A stretch of DNA of 64,000 bases from Dryocosmus kuriphilus. Taxonomy: Eukaryota > Arthropoda > Insecta > Hymenoptera > Cynipidae. How positions within the stretch are numbered: the stretch's first letter is position 1; the number at the start of each line of letters is the position of its first letter. This document shows positions 21,892-31,679 of the stretch, piece by piece. Location: assembly GCA_038277395.1 (NCBI GenBank), contig CM076193.1, positions 75,100,252-75,164,251 of the forward strand, given 5' to 3'. Made by a program: the position numbers and the translations under genes. The notes under the pieces were generated by a model. It did no database searches and was not told the origin of the DNA. It saw only the letters and a list, made by a program, of their open reading frames with translations.

Positions 21892-22122
21892 TGTTGAGGA
21901 TATGCGAAACGCGAAAAGAGAATAATAAATAAGCGGTTCAATTAAATATAAATATTTGAATTTATTGAATACAACGAGACGAGTAGACCTTTCCGTAATG
22001 GCTTCCAAAAATGGACGGACTGCGTCCTTCCTCCCCACAATACACTATGCCCACAAGGGGCTACTATTCAGGCTAGCATGCCAGTACTCATCGGTAAACA
22101 ATATTTAGGGATTGCTTCAACA
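21892..22122 (-). repeat. 5' LTR of copia element E
   Basis: 231 bp. On the plus strand it starts TGTTGAGGATATG and ends GCTTCAACA. It is a gap-free match to 13173-13403 with scattered substitutions. Confidence 0.92.
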
Positions 22123-22127
22123 TAAAT

Positions 22128-24636
22128 CGTATGAATAGTAATTTTCCCCATATTTTCAAAAATTCTTACCTGCTCTGCATATATTTTGAAAGATTTTTGA
22201 AATTCTTATTTTTTATCATGGACAAATGTCTTGTCACGCTACCACAGGTAAAGGATATTTCGGCTTAAAACTCGTACCTATCACAAATAAATTTCTTGAT
22301 CTCATAGTTTTATATTTCAGTACTCTCTAGGGTTAGACTTAATTACGTAAAAATATTTTTCGCAGCTTGGAAAGTTTTTTTCAAAAATCTCATTGTCTAA
22401 TATGGTTAAATTTTTGGCAATATATATAATGCAAAGCTTCTAAGAATTTTTTTTTTTTTTAAGAGGGCAATAAACATTACATTCTTACATAGATGAACCG
22501 AAGCTTATTGTAGAACCGTTTAAAACGGGTAAAAGTGAGCCATTCTGTTTATTAAGCAAAAATATCATTTCAGATTTTTCCAAAACTGTGCATTCAAAAA
22601 AGGTTAAAATCCTATTTCAGCAAATGGTTGATTGACAAAAAGCTGACCATTTTAAGTCCCAGAAATTTTCCACATTTTCTTTGGGTTATAAAATTTTTTC
22701 TAAAAATATCTCAATAAATTACTTATATCAAAGCACAATTTCGTTAAGTTTTAAAATTTTATAGGAGTTCATTTACAAATAAAAATAAAAGAGTACCCAA
22801 AATGTCTCGTCACGCACCTGTCGCCAACTAAGAATTTAAAATGAGAAATTGCTAAATAATATTAACAAAATTTTGCAAATATTTGAAGTTCACAGATATC
22901 ACTTATATTAAGTTGAAAAAAATTCAATATTTTAGAGTTAAGAATTTTGAACAATTTCCCCACAAGTTTTTTTGTCTGGTCACGTGGCTTTGCTATTTGG
23001 GATAAAATTTGAAAATAATTATGCAAATTATTCATAATGCGGATTAAAATTGTTAATTTTGCACTTTAGAATATTAATATTAATAAGGATTTTTAATTTC
23101 TGGGCAAAAAAAATAATTTCTAAATAATTATAGCTCATCGACTTTGCACTCAGACTCAAATTCAATTTATTTTTTGCTTAGAAAGAACGTACAATTACCT
23201 GCTATAAAAATTTTTTTTTTTTATAAAAAAGGAAACAAAAAAGTAAAAAATATTAACCCTTAGCAGTCAACTAGGTAAGAATTGTGGTGTATAAATAATA
23301 AAATTCGAAGGTTATTAATTTAATTGTTCAAATATACAGCCTCAAAGCCAACATTCCACTAAAAATATTTTTAACATATTTATGTACTGAATAAAATATA
23401 AATTCAAAAACATGAGAAGAAATATATAAAAACTCAAATGAATAATTTAAATGTAAAATTAATCGAAATTGAAATTCTTTCTTATTTAATATCTATAATA
23501 ATTAAAATTAAATAACAAAATTCTTAGAAATTAAAAAAAATGAATCCCAGAACCAAAAACGATCAACTTTGGACCAGCAAGTGTATATTATTCAATTTCA
23601 GAACCAAAAAATAAAATAAATGTAAACAAGAATGATAAAAAGGTCACCTTCATATCGCCTTAGCCCTTTTCTTTATATCGTGCTTTCTTATCTCTATAGG
23701 GATTTGAAGAATGCCTTGTTTTTATTTCCTCTTTCTTCTTTGGGTTCTTGGAGTTAAACATTTTTGTTAAATTATAATTTTACAAAAATCGCTAATTGTC
23801 AAAGAATAAAATTTTGAACCTTCGTTTTATTGGGCATATAACAAATATTTTCGTTGTGCCTACAATGAGAAATTTTCTTTAAGTAAATGTAAGCCTTTTT
23901 TAAGTGTGATTTTTTGCAATAATTGGATGTGCTATATAATAGATTCAATTCATTATATTCTTTACCATTGAATAACTCACAAGAGGAAGGCCAGGCAGTT
24001 TGTTTTTTGTTTGGATTCATAATTTCAGTAAAGAAAGACTATGACTCCAAACTAAAATTGTAAAATTTCTAGGACGCAATATTTGGCCAGTTTCGAGAAA
24101 AACGGCCTTAAAAAATTCGCCGTCCATCTTATAGGGTTGAAAAATAATTCTCTCAACTGGTTGGCTAGCATATGGCAGCGCTCTGAGTTTGTACACGGAA
24201 GTCTGCGGATCGATACTCTCTGCTTCTAATTTTTTCAATTTTACAAAAATAAACATTCTAAGTTTTTTTTTTAAATGAAAAACTCGCTTTTTAAAAGCTT
24301 TTTCGCGAACAAATTTATTTTCTATGAAAATGATTCATTTTATCAATTCGTTAAATTTTGTGCATATTTTAAAATGAGAATAGGAACGGAAAATTGTATT
24401 TTGAATCAGAAATTAAATTTTCGTCATGTACAGTCACGGCGAATTGTTTGAAGCCTTTTGTCTCAAAACTGGCATCTAATCTCCCAATTGCTTGTAAGAA
24501 CTTTGCCCACTGCATTGTAAGAGAAGGCATGAAATCACAAATGTAAAACTCACCACATTTTTTTGTACAAGGTTTTACATTTTGTTCCAAATGATACTCG
24601 CAAATGTACACATTTGTATAAAAAATATCTCTGAGT
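22128..24636. other. AT-rich spacer with dispersed repeat, copy 2
   Basis: No coding frame stands out. 22695-23080 is the second copy of the repeat at 12600-12990. The rest is poly-A/T-rich sequence. Short frames near 23799-24256 have no recognisable features. Confidence 0.55.
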
Positions 24637-24660
24637 ATATATATGCATACACACACACAT

Positions 24661-24735
<75 letters not shown>
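24637..24735. repeat. Compound (CA)n/(TA)n microsatellite
   Basis: An ATACACACAC run passes into about 35 uninterrupted TA repeats. Frames reading IYIYIY here are artefacts. Confidence 0.95.
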
Positions 24736-24738
<3 letters not shown>

Positions 24739-24739
24739 T

Positions 24740-25349
24740 ATACGCAGCGCGGCCTCAGGTTGCGGATAGAGGAACGGCCCCTGAGGTTGAACAGCTTCTG
24801 AAGTTAACTGCGAAAACAAGAATAAGCAGTCGCGGACAGCCGATAGAAACCAGTCGTGGGTGTGGTGAGCCCACACTGGTAGAAAATAGGTACACAACAA
24901 CCATGGATAGGGAGGACTCACCCTTTCGCGTCCAAACGCAATAGGTGGGTTCTATCAAGCCGTGGCGCAGCGAGTTTCCACCTAGAAACACTACCCGAAC
25001 CAAAACTAAAAATCTTGTAAGGGGAAAATCCTGCTGCCCCACTGGACACCACAGCGAAGACACTACCCGAAAGGGATGTGTGGAATGATTCGTCTGTAGG
25101 GTCAACGTGGTATTGATGCCAGTGTGGCGCACTGCTTTGCAGGGGGACGTTAGGATAAGAGGCAGAAACCGTAATGTATCTGACGACAAGTTGACATGGT
25201 CCTTGTCAAAGTCAGAAGGCTCCCATACTTAGACCTAGCCCAGATAACAATTTGTCCCTCACAGTGATGGCGTTATACGGCGCACGCATGTGGATCGATT
25301 CGCACACGTGAACTCATAGCACTATGCAGTTGTAGAATCAATTGATGGA
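24740..25349 (+). pseudogene. Unidentified GC-richer fragment, possibly LINE 5' region
   Basis: Markedly less AT-rich than its surroundings. A frame from the ATG near 24903 reads MDREDSPFRVQTQ. Another frame then gives KPWRSEFPPRNTTRTKTKNL, CCPTGHHSEDTTRKGCVE and VWRTALQGDVRIRGRNRNVS, DDKLTWSLSKSEGSHT. The codons look biased and peptide-like, with a few stops, so it is probably an old coding or 5'-leader part of a non-LTR retrotransposon. I could not name the family. The foldback element is inserted at its right edge. Confidence 0.4.
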
Positions 25350-25389
25350 TAGATCGCTATGTCCAGGAAGTTGGCACCGACAACTTGAA

Positions 25390-26355
25390 TTTTCAAAAAA
25401 ATGAAAATTGTGCTAAATTGTGCTAGATTTGTGCCGCAAACGATTTTTCGAAAAAATCAAAATATGAGCCAAAATTTCCATAAAACGTTTTTTGGCCCAG
25501 CACCGACATTTTGTTTTTTGAAAAAAACAAAAGTTGTGCTGAATTGTGCTATATTTGTGCTCAATTGTGCCGCAAAAGATTTCTCGAAAATATCAAAATT
25601 TGGGCCAAAATTTCAAAAAACGTTTTTTTAGCTCAGCACCGACATTTTGTTTTTCGAAAAAAACAAAAGTTGTGCTGAATTGTGCCAGGTTTGTGCTCAA
25701 TTGTGCCGCAAAAGATTTCTCGAAAATATCAAAATTTGGGCCAAAATTTCAAAAAACGTTTTTTGGCCCAGCACCGACATTTTGTTTTTTGAAAAAAACA
25801 AAAGTTGTGCTGAATTGTGCTATATTTGTGCTCAATTGTGCCGCAAAAGATTTCTCGAAAATATCAAAATTTGGGCCAAAATTTCAAAAAACGTTTTTTA
25901 GCTCAGCACCGACATTTTGTTTTTTGAAAAAAACAAAAGTTGTGCTAGGTTTGTGCTCAATTGTGCCGCAAAAGATTTCTCGAAAATATCAAAATTTGGG
26001 CCAAAATTTCAAAATACGTTTTTCAGCTCAGCACCGACATTTTGTTTTTGGAAAAAAACAAAAGTTGCACTGAATTGTGCTAGATTTGTGCTCAATTGTG
26101 CCGCAAAATATTTCTCGAAAATATCAAAATTTGAGCCAAAACTTCAAAAAACGTTTTTTGGCTCAGCACCGACATTTTGTTTTTTTGAAAAAAACAAAAG
26201 TTGTGCTGAATTGTGCTAGGTTTGTGCTCATTTGTGCCTCAAAAGATTACTCGAAAATATCCAAATTTGAGCCAACATTTCAAAAAAAACGTTTTTTGGC
26301 TCAGCACCGACATTTTGATTTTTGAAAATAACAAAAGTTGTGCTGAATTGCGCTA
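25390..26355. repeat. Left-arm tandem array 1, ~135-bp unit, 7 copies
   Basis: The landmark GCACCGACATTTTG starts at about 25500, 25636, 25771, 25906, 26031, 26166 and 26303. The spacing is 125-137, mostly 135. Each unit holds several 'TTGTGCT' motifs at roughly 11-base spacing. The period is a multiple of three, so frames stay open through the array (45-residue repeats), which is not evidence of a gene. Confidence 0.92.
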
Positions 26356-27050
26356 GGCGAGCACAACCAAATACTCTAATGACATTTTCTACTCAGATTA
26401 ATATTTCTCGGAATAATTAAGCTTTCGTAAGTTGAAAAATTTTGCTGAGACCAAAACTTTGGGAAATTCGAATTTAAAAAAAATGAAATTTGTGCTAGAA
26501 TGTGCTAGGTGAGCACAATCAAATACTCTAATGACATTTTCTACTCAGATTAATATTTCTCGGAATAATTAAGCTTTCGTAAGTTGAAAAATTTTGTTGA
26601 GACCGAAACTTTGAAAAATTCGAATTTAAAAAAAATGAAACTTGTGCTAGAATGTACTAGGTTAGCACAACCAAATACTCTAATGACATTTTCTACGCTG
26701 ATTTATATTTTTCAGAATAAATAAGCTCCTGTAACTTGAACAAATTTTGTACACACAAAAATGTTGAAAAATGCGAATTTTGAAAAAAAGAAAGTTGTGC
26801 CAGAATGTGCTAGGCGAGCACAATCAAATACTCTAATGATATTTTCTACTCAGATTAATATTTCTTGGAATAATTAAGCTTTCGTAAGTTGAAAAATTTT
26901 GTTGAGACCAAAACTTTGAAAAATTCGAATTTAAAAAAAATGAAACTTGTGGTAGAATGTGCTAGGTGAGCACAACCAAATACTCTAATGACATTTTCTA
27001 CTCAGATTAATATTTCTCGGAATAATTAAGCTTTCGTAAGTTGAAAAATT
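26356..27050. repeat. Left-arm tandem array 2, ~152-bp unit, 5 copies
   Basis: The landmark ATACTCTAATGA recurs at about 26371, 26524, 26675, 26827 and 26977. Each unit contains 'CTACTCAGATTAATATTTCT' or a close variant and ends in a GTGCTAG..GAGCACAA block. Confidence 0.9.
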
Positions 27051-27173
27051 TTGGTTACTAAAAAAATGTAACTAGTTACTCGTTAGCAAAAGTAACGTCG
27101 TTACTAACATCGTTACCAAAAAAAGTAAATAGAGTAACTACAGTTAAAAGTAACTAGTTAGTTCCCATCTCTG
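27051..27173 (-). mobile_element. hAT-like terminal fragment in foldback loop
   Basis: The segment ends AGTTCCCATCTCTG. Read on the minus strand it begins CAGAGATGGGAACTAACTAG, followed by many GTTAC/GTAAC motifs. A CAGAG-type end with repeated subterminal motifs is typical of hAT elements. The opposite end is not visible, so this is a fragment. Confidence 0.4.
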
Positions 27174-27185
27174 GTAAAAATTCAG

Positions 27186-27584
27186 CTTACTGCTGTGGTA
27201 CGATACTTCATCTGAATTAGGCAGAGTAAGCGCAGTTTATCTGCCCGAGGACACACAAGTGTGGGACAAAACGGTTGAAAGCTAATAAAAGAGGGGTAAT
27301 TTTTTTAAATTTTCAAAAAATTCAAAAATTTCCAAAAGTTTTCCAAGAATTTTCAAAAAATTCTAAAATTTCCATAATCTCCAAAAATTTTCAAAAATTT
27401 ACATTTTATTCAAAATCTTTCACACACGATGTGTGAACGCTTGTGCATCTTCCTCTTTTGCACTCTCTCACTTCCCCCTTCTTACTTTACGTGCCGCTCG
27501 TCGCAGTACAATAAAGTGCTATTTTACTGCCGCTCCGCGGGCAGATAAGGTGCGCTTCCTCTGCCTACGTCAGATAAAAGTAAG
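27186..27584. repeat. Imperfect inverted pair in foldback loop
   Basis: The left end CTTACTGC...GGCAGAGTAAGCGCAG.TTATCTGCCCG pairs with the right end CGGGCAGATAAG.TGCGCTTCCTCTGCC...AAAGTAAG. About 70 bases on each side are imperfectly complementary around about 270 bases of AT-rich sequence. It may be a separate small inverted-repeat element inside the loop. Confidence 0.5.
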
Positions 27585-28569
27585 ATTTAGATTTTGACTG
27601 TGATGTTTTTTTATATTTTAGATAGTTTGTTTATTGTATACATCATACTTTCAAAGACTTAAGGATGTACAAGCACGGACACAATTTTCTTACGGATTCC
27701 TTTAAACTTTGAATATAGGTTCTTTAGACTGTTATCTAAACGTTTGCAAAATTTAAAAAATATTGTCCACTTCTGAGCTGATATAACTAGGCTCAAAGCT
27801 GAACCCTTATACACGTAAAGCCTCTTCCGAGCATATGAAAATGTTGCATTTCTAATTCTAACTCGTAAACTGCTCTTACCGTTTGTTTTGAAAACTAATA
27901 TATGTTAGATGGGGGTTTTATGAACGTTTTCAAAAATTTTCAGGACTCTTTTCGGCATAGTTTGTGAATAAGAGGCGTGCAAAGTTTGCGAATTTGGAAC
28001 TTTTCGAAAAATGGAAGCAGCGGGTGGTACTCATCTTGTAAAGCGTCTACGATCTGAGCTTTACGAGGCAAGTTGTACTCGTCTGTATACACAACTTCTC
28101 TATGTATAGCGTACAATCATAGCCAAAATTTTCTCTGATGTCTGTATAATTATCTAATTTTTGACATTCTCCGACGTAAATAACTCTATATTATACATTT
28201 AAGGGTTATTAAGATTTGTATCTCTCAAACAGTATTATTTTCCGATACCAACTTAGGAATAACTTTTTGCAGATAGTATGCGCGCTCCTACCTCCTTAAA
28301 TATTTCCGAAGCAAAGAAGAAAAGCGAAACGAAATGTTGTGAAATCAGAGATTTTATTGTATAATAAGAATTAATTCCAAAATTACGTATAAGTTGAAAT
28401 ATATATTCTAATGATAGTTGTATTAAAATACATTTTATATAAAAAAATGTGATAAAGGTATCAATTATTAATAATGACTAATAAATTACACAAAAAAATT
28501 ATTCTAAGTTCAAAAACGTTGACCTAATTTCGAAAATCTAATTCAGAGCGAAAATTTTCTTTCGGGGGT
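27585..28569. other. Non-coding loop of foldback element
   Basis: AT-rich sequence without a credible frame. No transposase remnant found. Confidence 0.5.
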
Positions 28570-29955
28570 TTTGTTAGACTCGCCTAGCACATTCTAGCAT
28601 AAAATTCATTTTTAAAACTTTCGCATTTTTCAACATTTTGGTGTGTACACAATTTTTTCAAGTCACAGAAGCTTATTTATCTGAAAAATATAAATCTGAG
28701 TAGAAAATATCATTAGACTATTTGATTGTGCTCGCCTAGCACATTCTGGCACAACTTTCTTTTTTTCAAAATTCGCATTTTTCAACATTTTTGTGTGTAC
28801 AAAATTTGTTCAAGTTGCAGGAGCTTATTTATTCTGAAAAAAATAAATCTGAGTAGAAAATGTCATTAGAGTATTTGGTTGTGCTAACCTAGCACATTCT
28901 AGCACAAGTTTCATTTTTTTAAAATTCGAATTTTTCAAAGTTTCGGTCTCAACAAAATTTTTCAACTTAGGAAAGCTTAATTATTCCGAGAAATATTAAT
29001 CTGAGTAGAAAATGTCATTAGAGTAATTATTGGTTGTGCTCACCTAGGAAATTCTGTCACAACTTTCTTTTTTTCAAAATTCGCATTTTTCAACATTTTT
29101 GTGTGTACAAAATTTGTTCAAGTTACAGGAGCTTATTTATTCTGAAAAATATAAATCTGAGTAGAAAATGTCATTAGAGTATTTGGTTGTGCTAACCTAG
29201 CATATTCTAGCACAAGTTTCATTTTTTTTAAATTCGAATTTTTCAAAGTTTCGGCCTCAACAAAATTTTTCAACTTACGAAATCTTAATTATTCCGAGAA
29301 ATATTAATCTGAGTAGAAAATGTCATTAGAGTAATTGGTTGTGCTTACCTAGCACATCCTGGAACAACTTTCTTTTTTTCAAAATTCGCATTTTTCAACA
29401 TTTTTGTGTGCACAAAATTTGTTCAAGTTACAGGAGCTTATTTATTCTGAAAAATATAAATCTGAGTAGAAAATGTCATTAGAGTATTTGGTTGTGCTAA
29501 CCTAGCATATTCTAGCACAAGTTTCATTTTTTTTAAATTCGAATTTTTCAAAGTTTTGGTCTCAACAAAATTTTTCAACTTACGAAAGCTTAATTATTCC
29601 GAGAAATATTAATCTGAGTAGAAAATGTCATTAGAGTAATTGGTTGTGCTCACCTAGCACATTCTGGCACAACTTTCTTTCTTTCAAAATTCGCATTTTT
29701 CAACATTTTTGCGTGTACAAAATTTGTTCAAGTTACAGGAGCTTATTTATTCTGAAAAATATAAATCTGAGTAGAAAATGTCATTAGAGTATTTGGTTGT
29801 GCTAACCTAGCACATTCTAGCACAAGTTTCATTTTTTTTTAAATTCGAATTTTTCAAAGTTTCGGTCTCAACAAAATTTTTTAACTTACGAAAGCTTAAT
29901 TATTCCGAGAAATATTAATCTGAGTAGAAAATGTCATTAGAGTATTTGGTTGTGC
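28570..29955. repeat. Right-arm tandem array 2, inverted ~153-bp unit, 9 copies
   Basis: Reverse complement of the left-arm 152-bp unit. The landmark GAGTAGAAAAT(G/A)TCATTAGA recurs at about 28697, 28853, 29003, 29159, 29311, 29465, 29617, 29771 and 29923. Four more copies than in the left arm. Confidence 0.9.
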
Positions 29956-30660
29956 TCGCCTAGCGCAATTCAGCACAACTTTTGTTATTTTTAAAAAACA
30001 AAATGTCGGTGCTGAGCCAAAAACGTTTTTTTTTGAAATTTTGGATCAAATTTTGATATTTTCGAGAAATATTTTGCGGCACAATTGAGCACAAATCTAG
30101 CACAATTCAGCACAACTTTTGTTTTTTTTCAAAAAACAAAATGTCGGTGCTGAGCCAAAAAACGTTTTTTTTGAAATGTTGGCTCAAATTTGGATATTTT
30201 CGAGTAATCTTTTGCGGCACAATTGAGCACAAACCTAACACAATTCAGCACAACTTTTGTTTTTTTCAAAAAACAAAATGTCGGTGCTGAGCCAAAAAAC
30301 GTTTTTTGAAGTTTTGGCTCAAATTTTGATATTTTCGAGAAATATTTTGCGGCACAATTGAGCACAAATCTAGCACAATTCAGTACAACTTTTGTTTTTT
30401 TCGAAAAACAAAATGTCGGTGCTGAGCTAAAAAACGTTTTTTGAAATTTTGGCCCAAATTTTGATATTTCCGAGAAATATTTTGCGGCACAATTGATTAC
30501 AAATATAGCACAATTCAGCACAACTTTTGTTTTTTTCAAAAAACAAAATGTCGGTGCTGGGCCAAAAAACGTTTTATGGAAATTTTGGCTCATATTTTGA
30601 TTTTTACGAAAAATAGTTTACGGCACAATTGAGCACAAATTTAGCACAATTTTCATTTTT
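29956..30660. repeat. Right-arm tandem array 1, inverted ~136-bp unit, 5 copies
   Basis: Reverse complement of the left-arm 135-bp unit. The landmark AAAATGTCGGTGCTG recurs at about 30000, 30138, 30275, 30409 and 30545. Two fewer copies than in the left arm. Confidence 0.92.
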
Positions 30661-30705
30661 TTGAAAATTCAAGGTCGGTGCCAACTTCCTGGACATTAGA
30701 TCGCT

Positions 30706-31288
30706 CGCACGTCGTGATAACCGCACACGTGAGTGCATAATGCGTGCGGACATAATGCGGGGCTTAAATAGTACTTATATTATTTATAAATATGGTGAAT
30801 ATAAACAATAAACGAAAGTATACTTTTCCGTATATTTGAAAATGAACAAGAAAGAAAATATAGATTGATGTGAAATTTATTAATAAACCATGTTGATTAT
30901 AGAATATAAAGTAGATACTATATTTTTTAACATCTGCGAAAAGGTTCATAACCAAAGAAAAATGTTTCAACTCTAATTTGAGCCCTATTAGAAGTCTCTA
31001 GAACTTGATGGCGCCTTGTGTTGTTTCAAAGAAACAAACATCACCTTTTTGTTGTAGGCCTGTGTAATCTATATATTAGATAAAGTATTTTTAACATCAC
31101 AGATTACGCAGAGGTTCATAACCTATATATAAGTATCTATATAATATAACTTTATATATATGAAGTTTCACAAAATATATAATTGATAATTAAAGGCCCA
31201 ATCTTGGCAAGAATTTTTTGTTAGAGTTAAATTATATCTAACGAGTATCACATCTTGAAGCGCATATAAATATAAATGGTATATCAGT
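30706..31288. other. Spacer, nothing recognised
   Basis: AT-rich. Two short similar blocks, both ending 'gaggttcataacc' or 'aaggttcataacc' (near 30905-30955 and 31080-31125), are the only structure seen. Confidence 0.45.
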
Positions 31289-31544
31289 TTACGCCCACTC
31301 GTCTTCTGCGGAATACTCCCCCACTTCATCGTCAAAATCTCCATTGTTATTAATATTTGTGACCACTGCTTGCAATTCTTCGATTCTTTGAAGAATATCT
31401 TCATCTTCTGCTTCGATGGGCGGCTTGGGAAACTCATTGGTAATTTGAACCTTTGCTTCGTCGTCCTGAATACCTCTAACATTTGAGTCTTAAATTCGTT
31501 GACGTGTTTCGGACCTGGAAACTGTGAACACTTCTGGGCTGCTT
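31289..31544 (-). pseudogene. Orphan exon-like segment, unidentified acidic protein end
   Basis: On the minus strand a good splice acceptor (TTTTGTTTTAG) precedes 31544. The following bases read AAQKCSQFPGPKHVNEFKTQ then MLEV. A single-base shift near 31458 is needed, after which the frame reads QDDEAKVQITNEFPKPPIE, AEDEDILQRIEELQAVV and DDEVGEYSAEDEWA, then TAA at 31289-31291. The composition (acidic, helical, with a clean stop) looks like the last exon of a real protein. I cannot name it. No upstream exon was found in the neighbouring repeat DNA, so it may be a gene fragment or pseudogene. Confidence 0.4.
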
Positions 31545-31679
31545 CTAAAACAAAATTACAATTTCACCTACACAGTATAAAATTCTATAGTTTTTTCACG
31601 AAATTTCCAACGAAGACAAACGTACTGAAAAAAACATTGGCAACTCTTGTGTCTCCAAACGCTTCAGTGTCTTTTTACA

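Larger units (their letters stand above)
13173..22122 (-). mobile_element. Ty1/copia retrotransposon E, interrupted by element F
   Basis: 231-bp LTRs at both ends, a primer site and polypurine tract in the right places, and a 5-bp TSD TAAAT (13168-13172 and 22123-22127). The coding order on the minus strand is gag, protease, integrase, RT, RNase H, which is the copia order. Gypsy element F (14007-18900) is inserted between the RT codons for ...RELIG and SLMYLS.... Without F the element is about 4.05 kb, short of a full copia (about 5 kb), mainly because gag is deleted. Confidence 0.92.
25359..30696. mobile_element. Foldback-type DNA transposon with subrepeat-built arms
   Basis: Outermost inverted ends: ATGTCCAGGAAGTTGGCACC at 25359 and its reverse complement ending at 30696. 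Both are flanked by the same 9 bp, TAGATCGCT (25350-25358 and 30697-30705). Inside each end come two kinds of tandem subrepeat in mirrored order: a ~135-bp unit outside and a ~152-bp unit inside. The left arm is about 1.7 kb and the right arm about 2.1 kb, around a loop of about 1.5 kb. No transposase is present. Long inverted ends of tandem subrepeats with a 9-bp duplication are the signature of Drosophila FB-like elements and also fit Mutator-like TSD length. It is non-autonomous. Confidence 0.85.

Noticed and set aside
23799..24256. Two adjacent minus-strand frames (73 and 79 residues)
   Set aside because: AT-rich, no splice or domain evidence, ordinary length for chance in this composition.
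25401..26325. Open frames of 76-175 residues with repeated FSKISKFGPKFQKTFF peptides
   Set aside because: They arise because the foldback subrepeat is 135 bp, a multiple of three. The same occurs on the other strand at 30129-30593. No start context or domain.
25390..30660. Possible CRISPR-like array
   Set aside because: Repeat units are contiguous 135-153-bp tandem repeats without unique spacers, in a eukaryotic transposon context.
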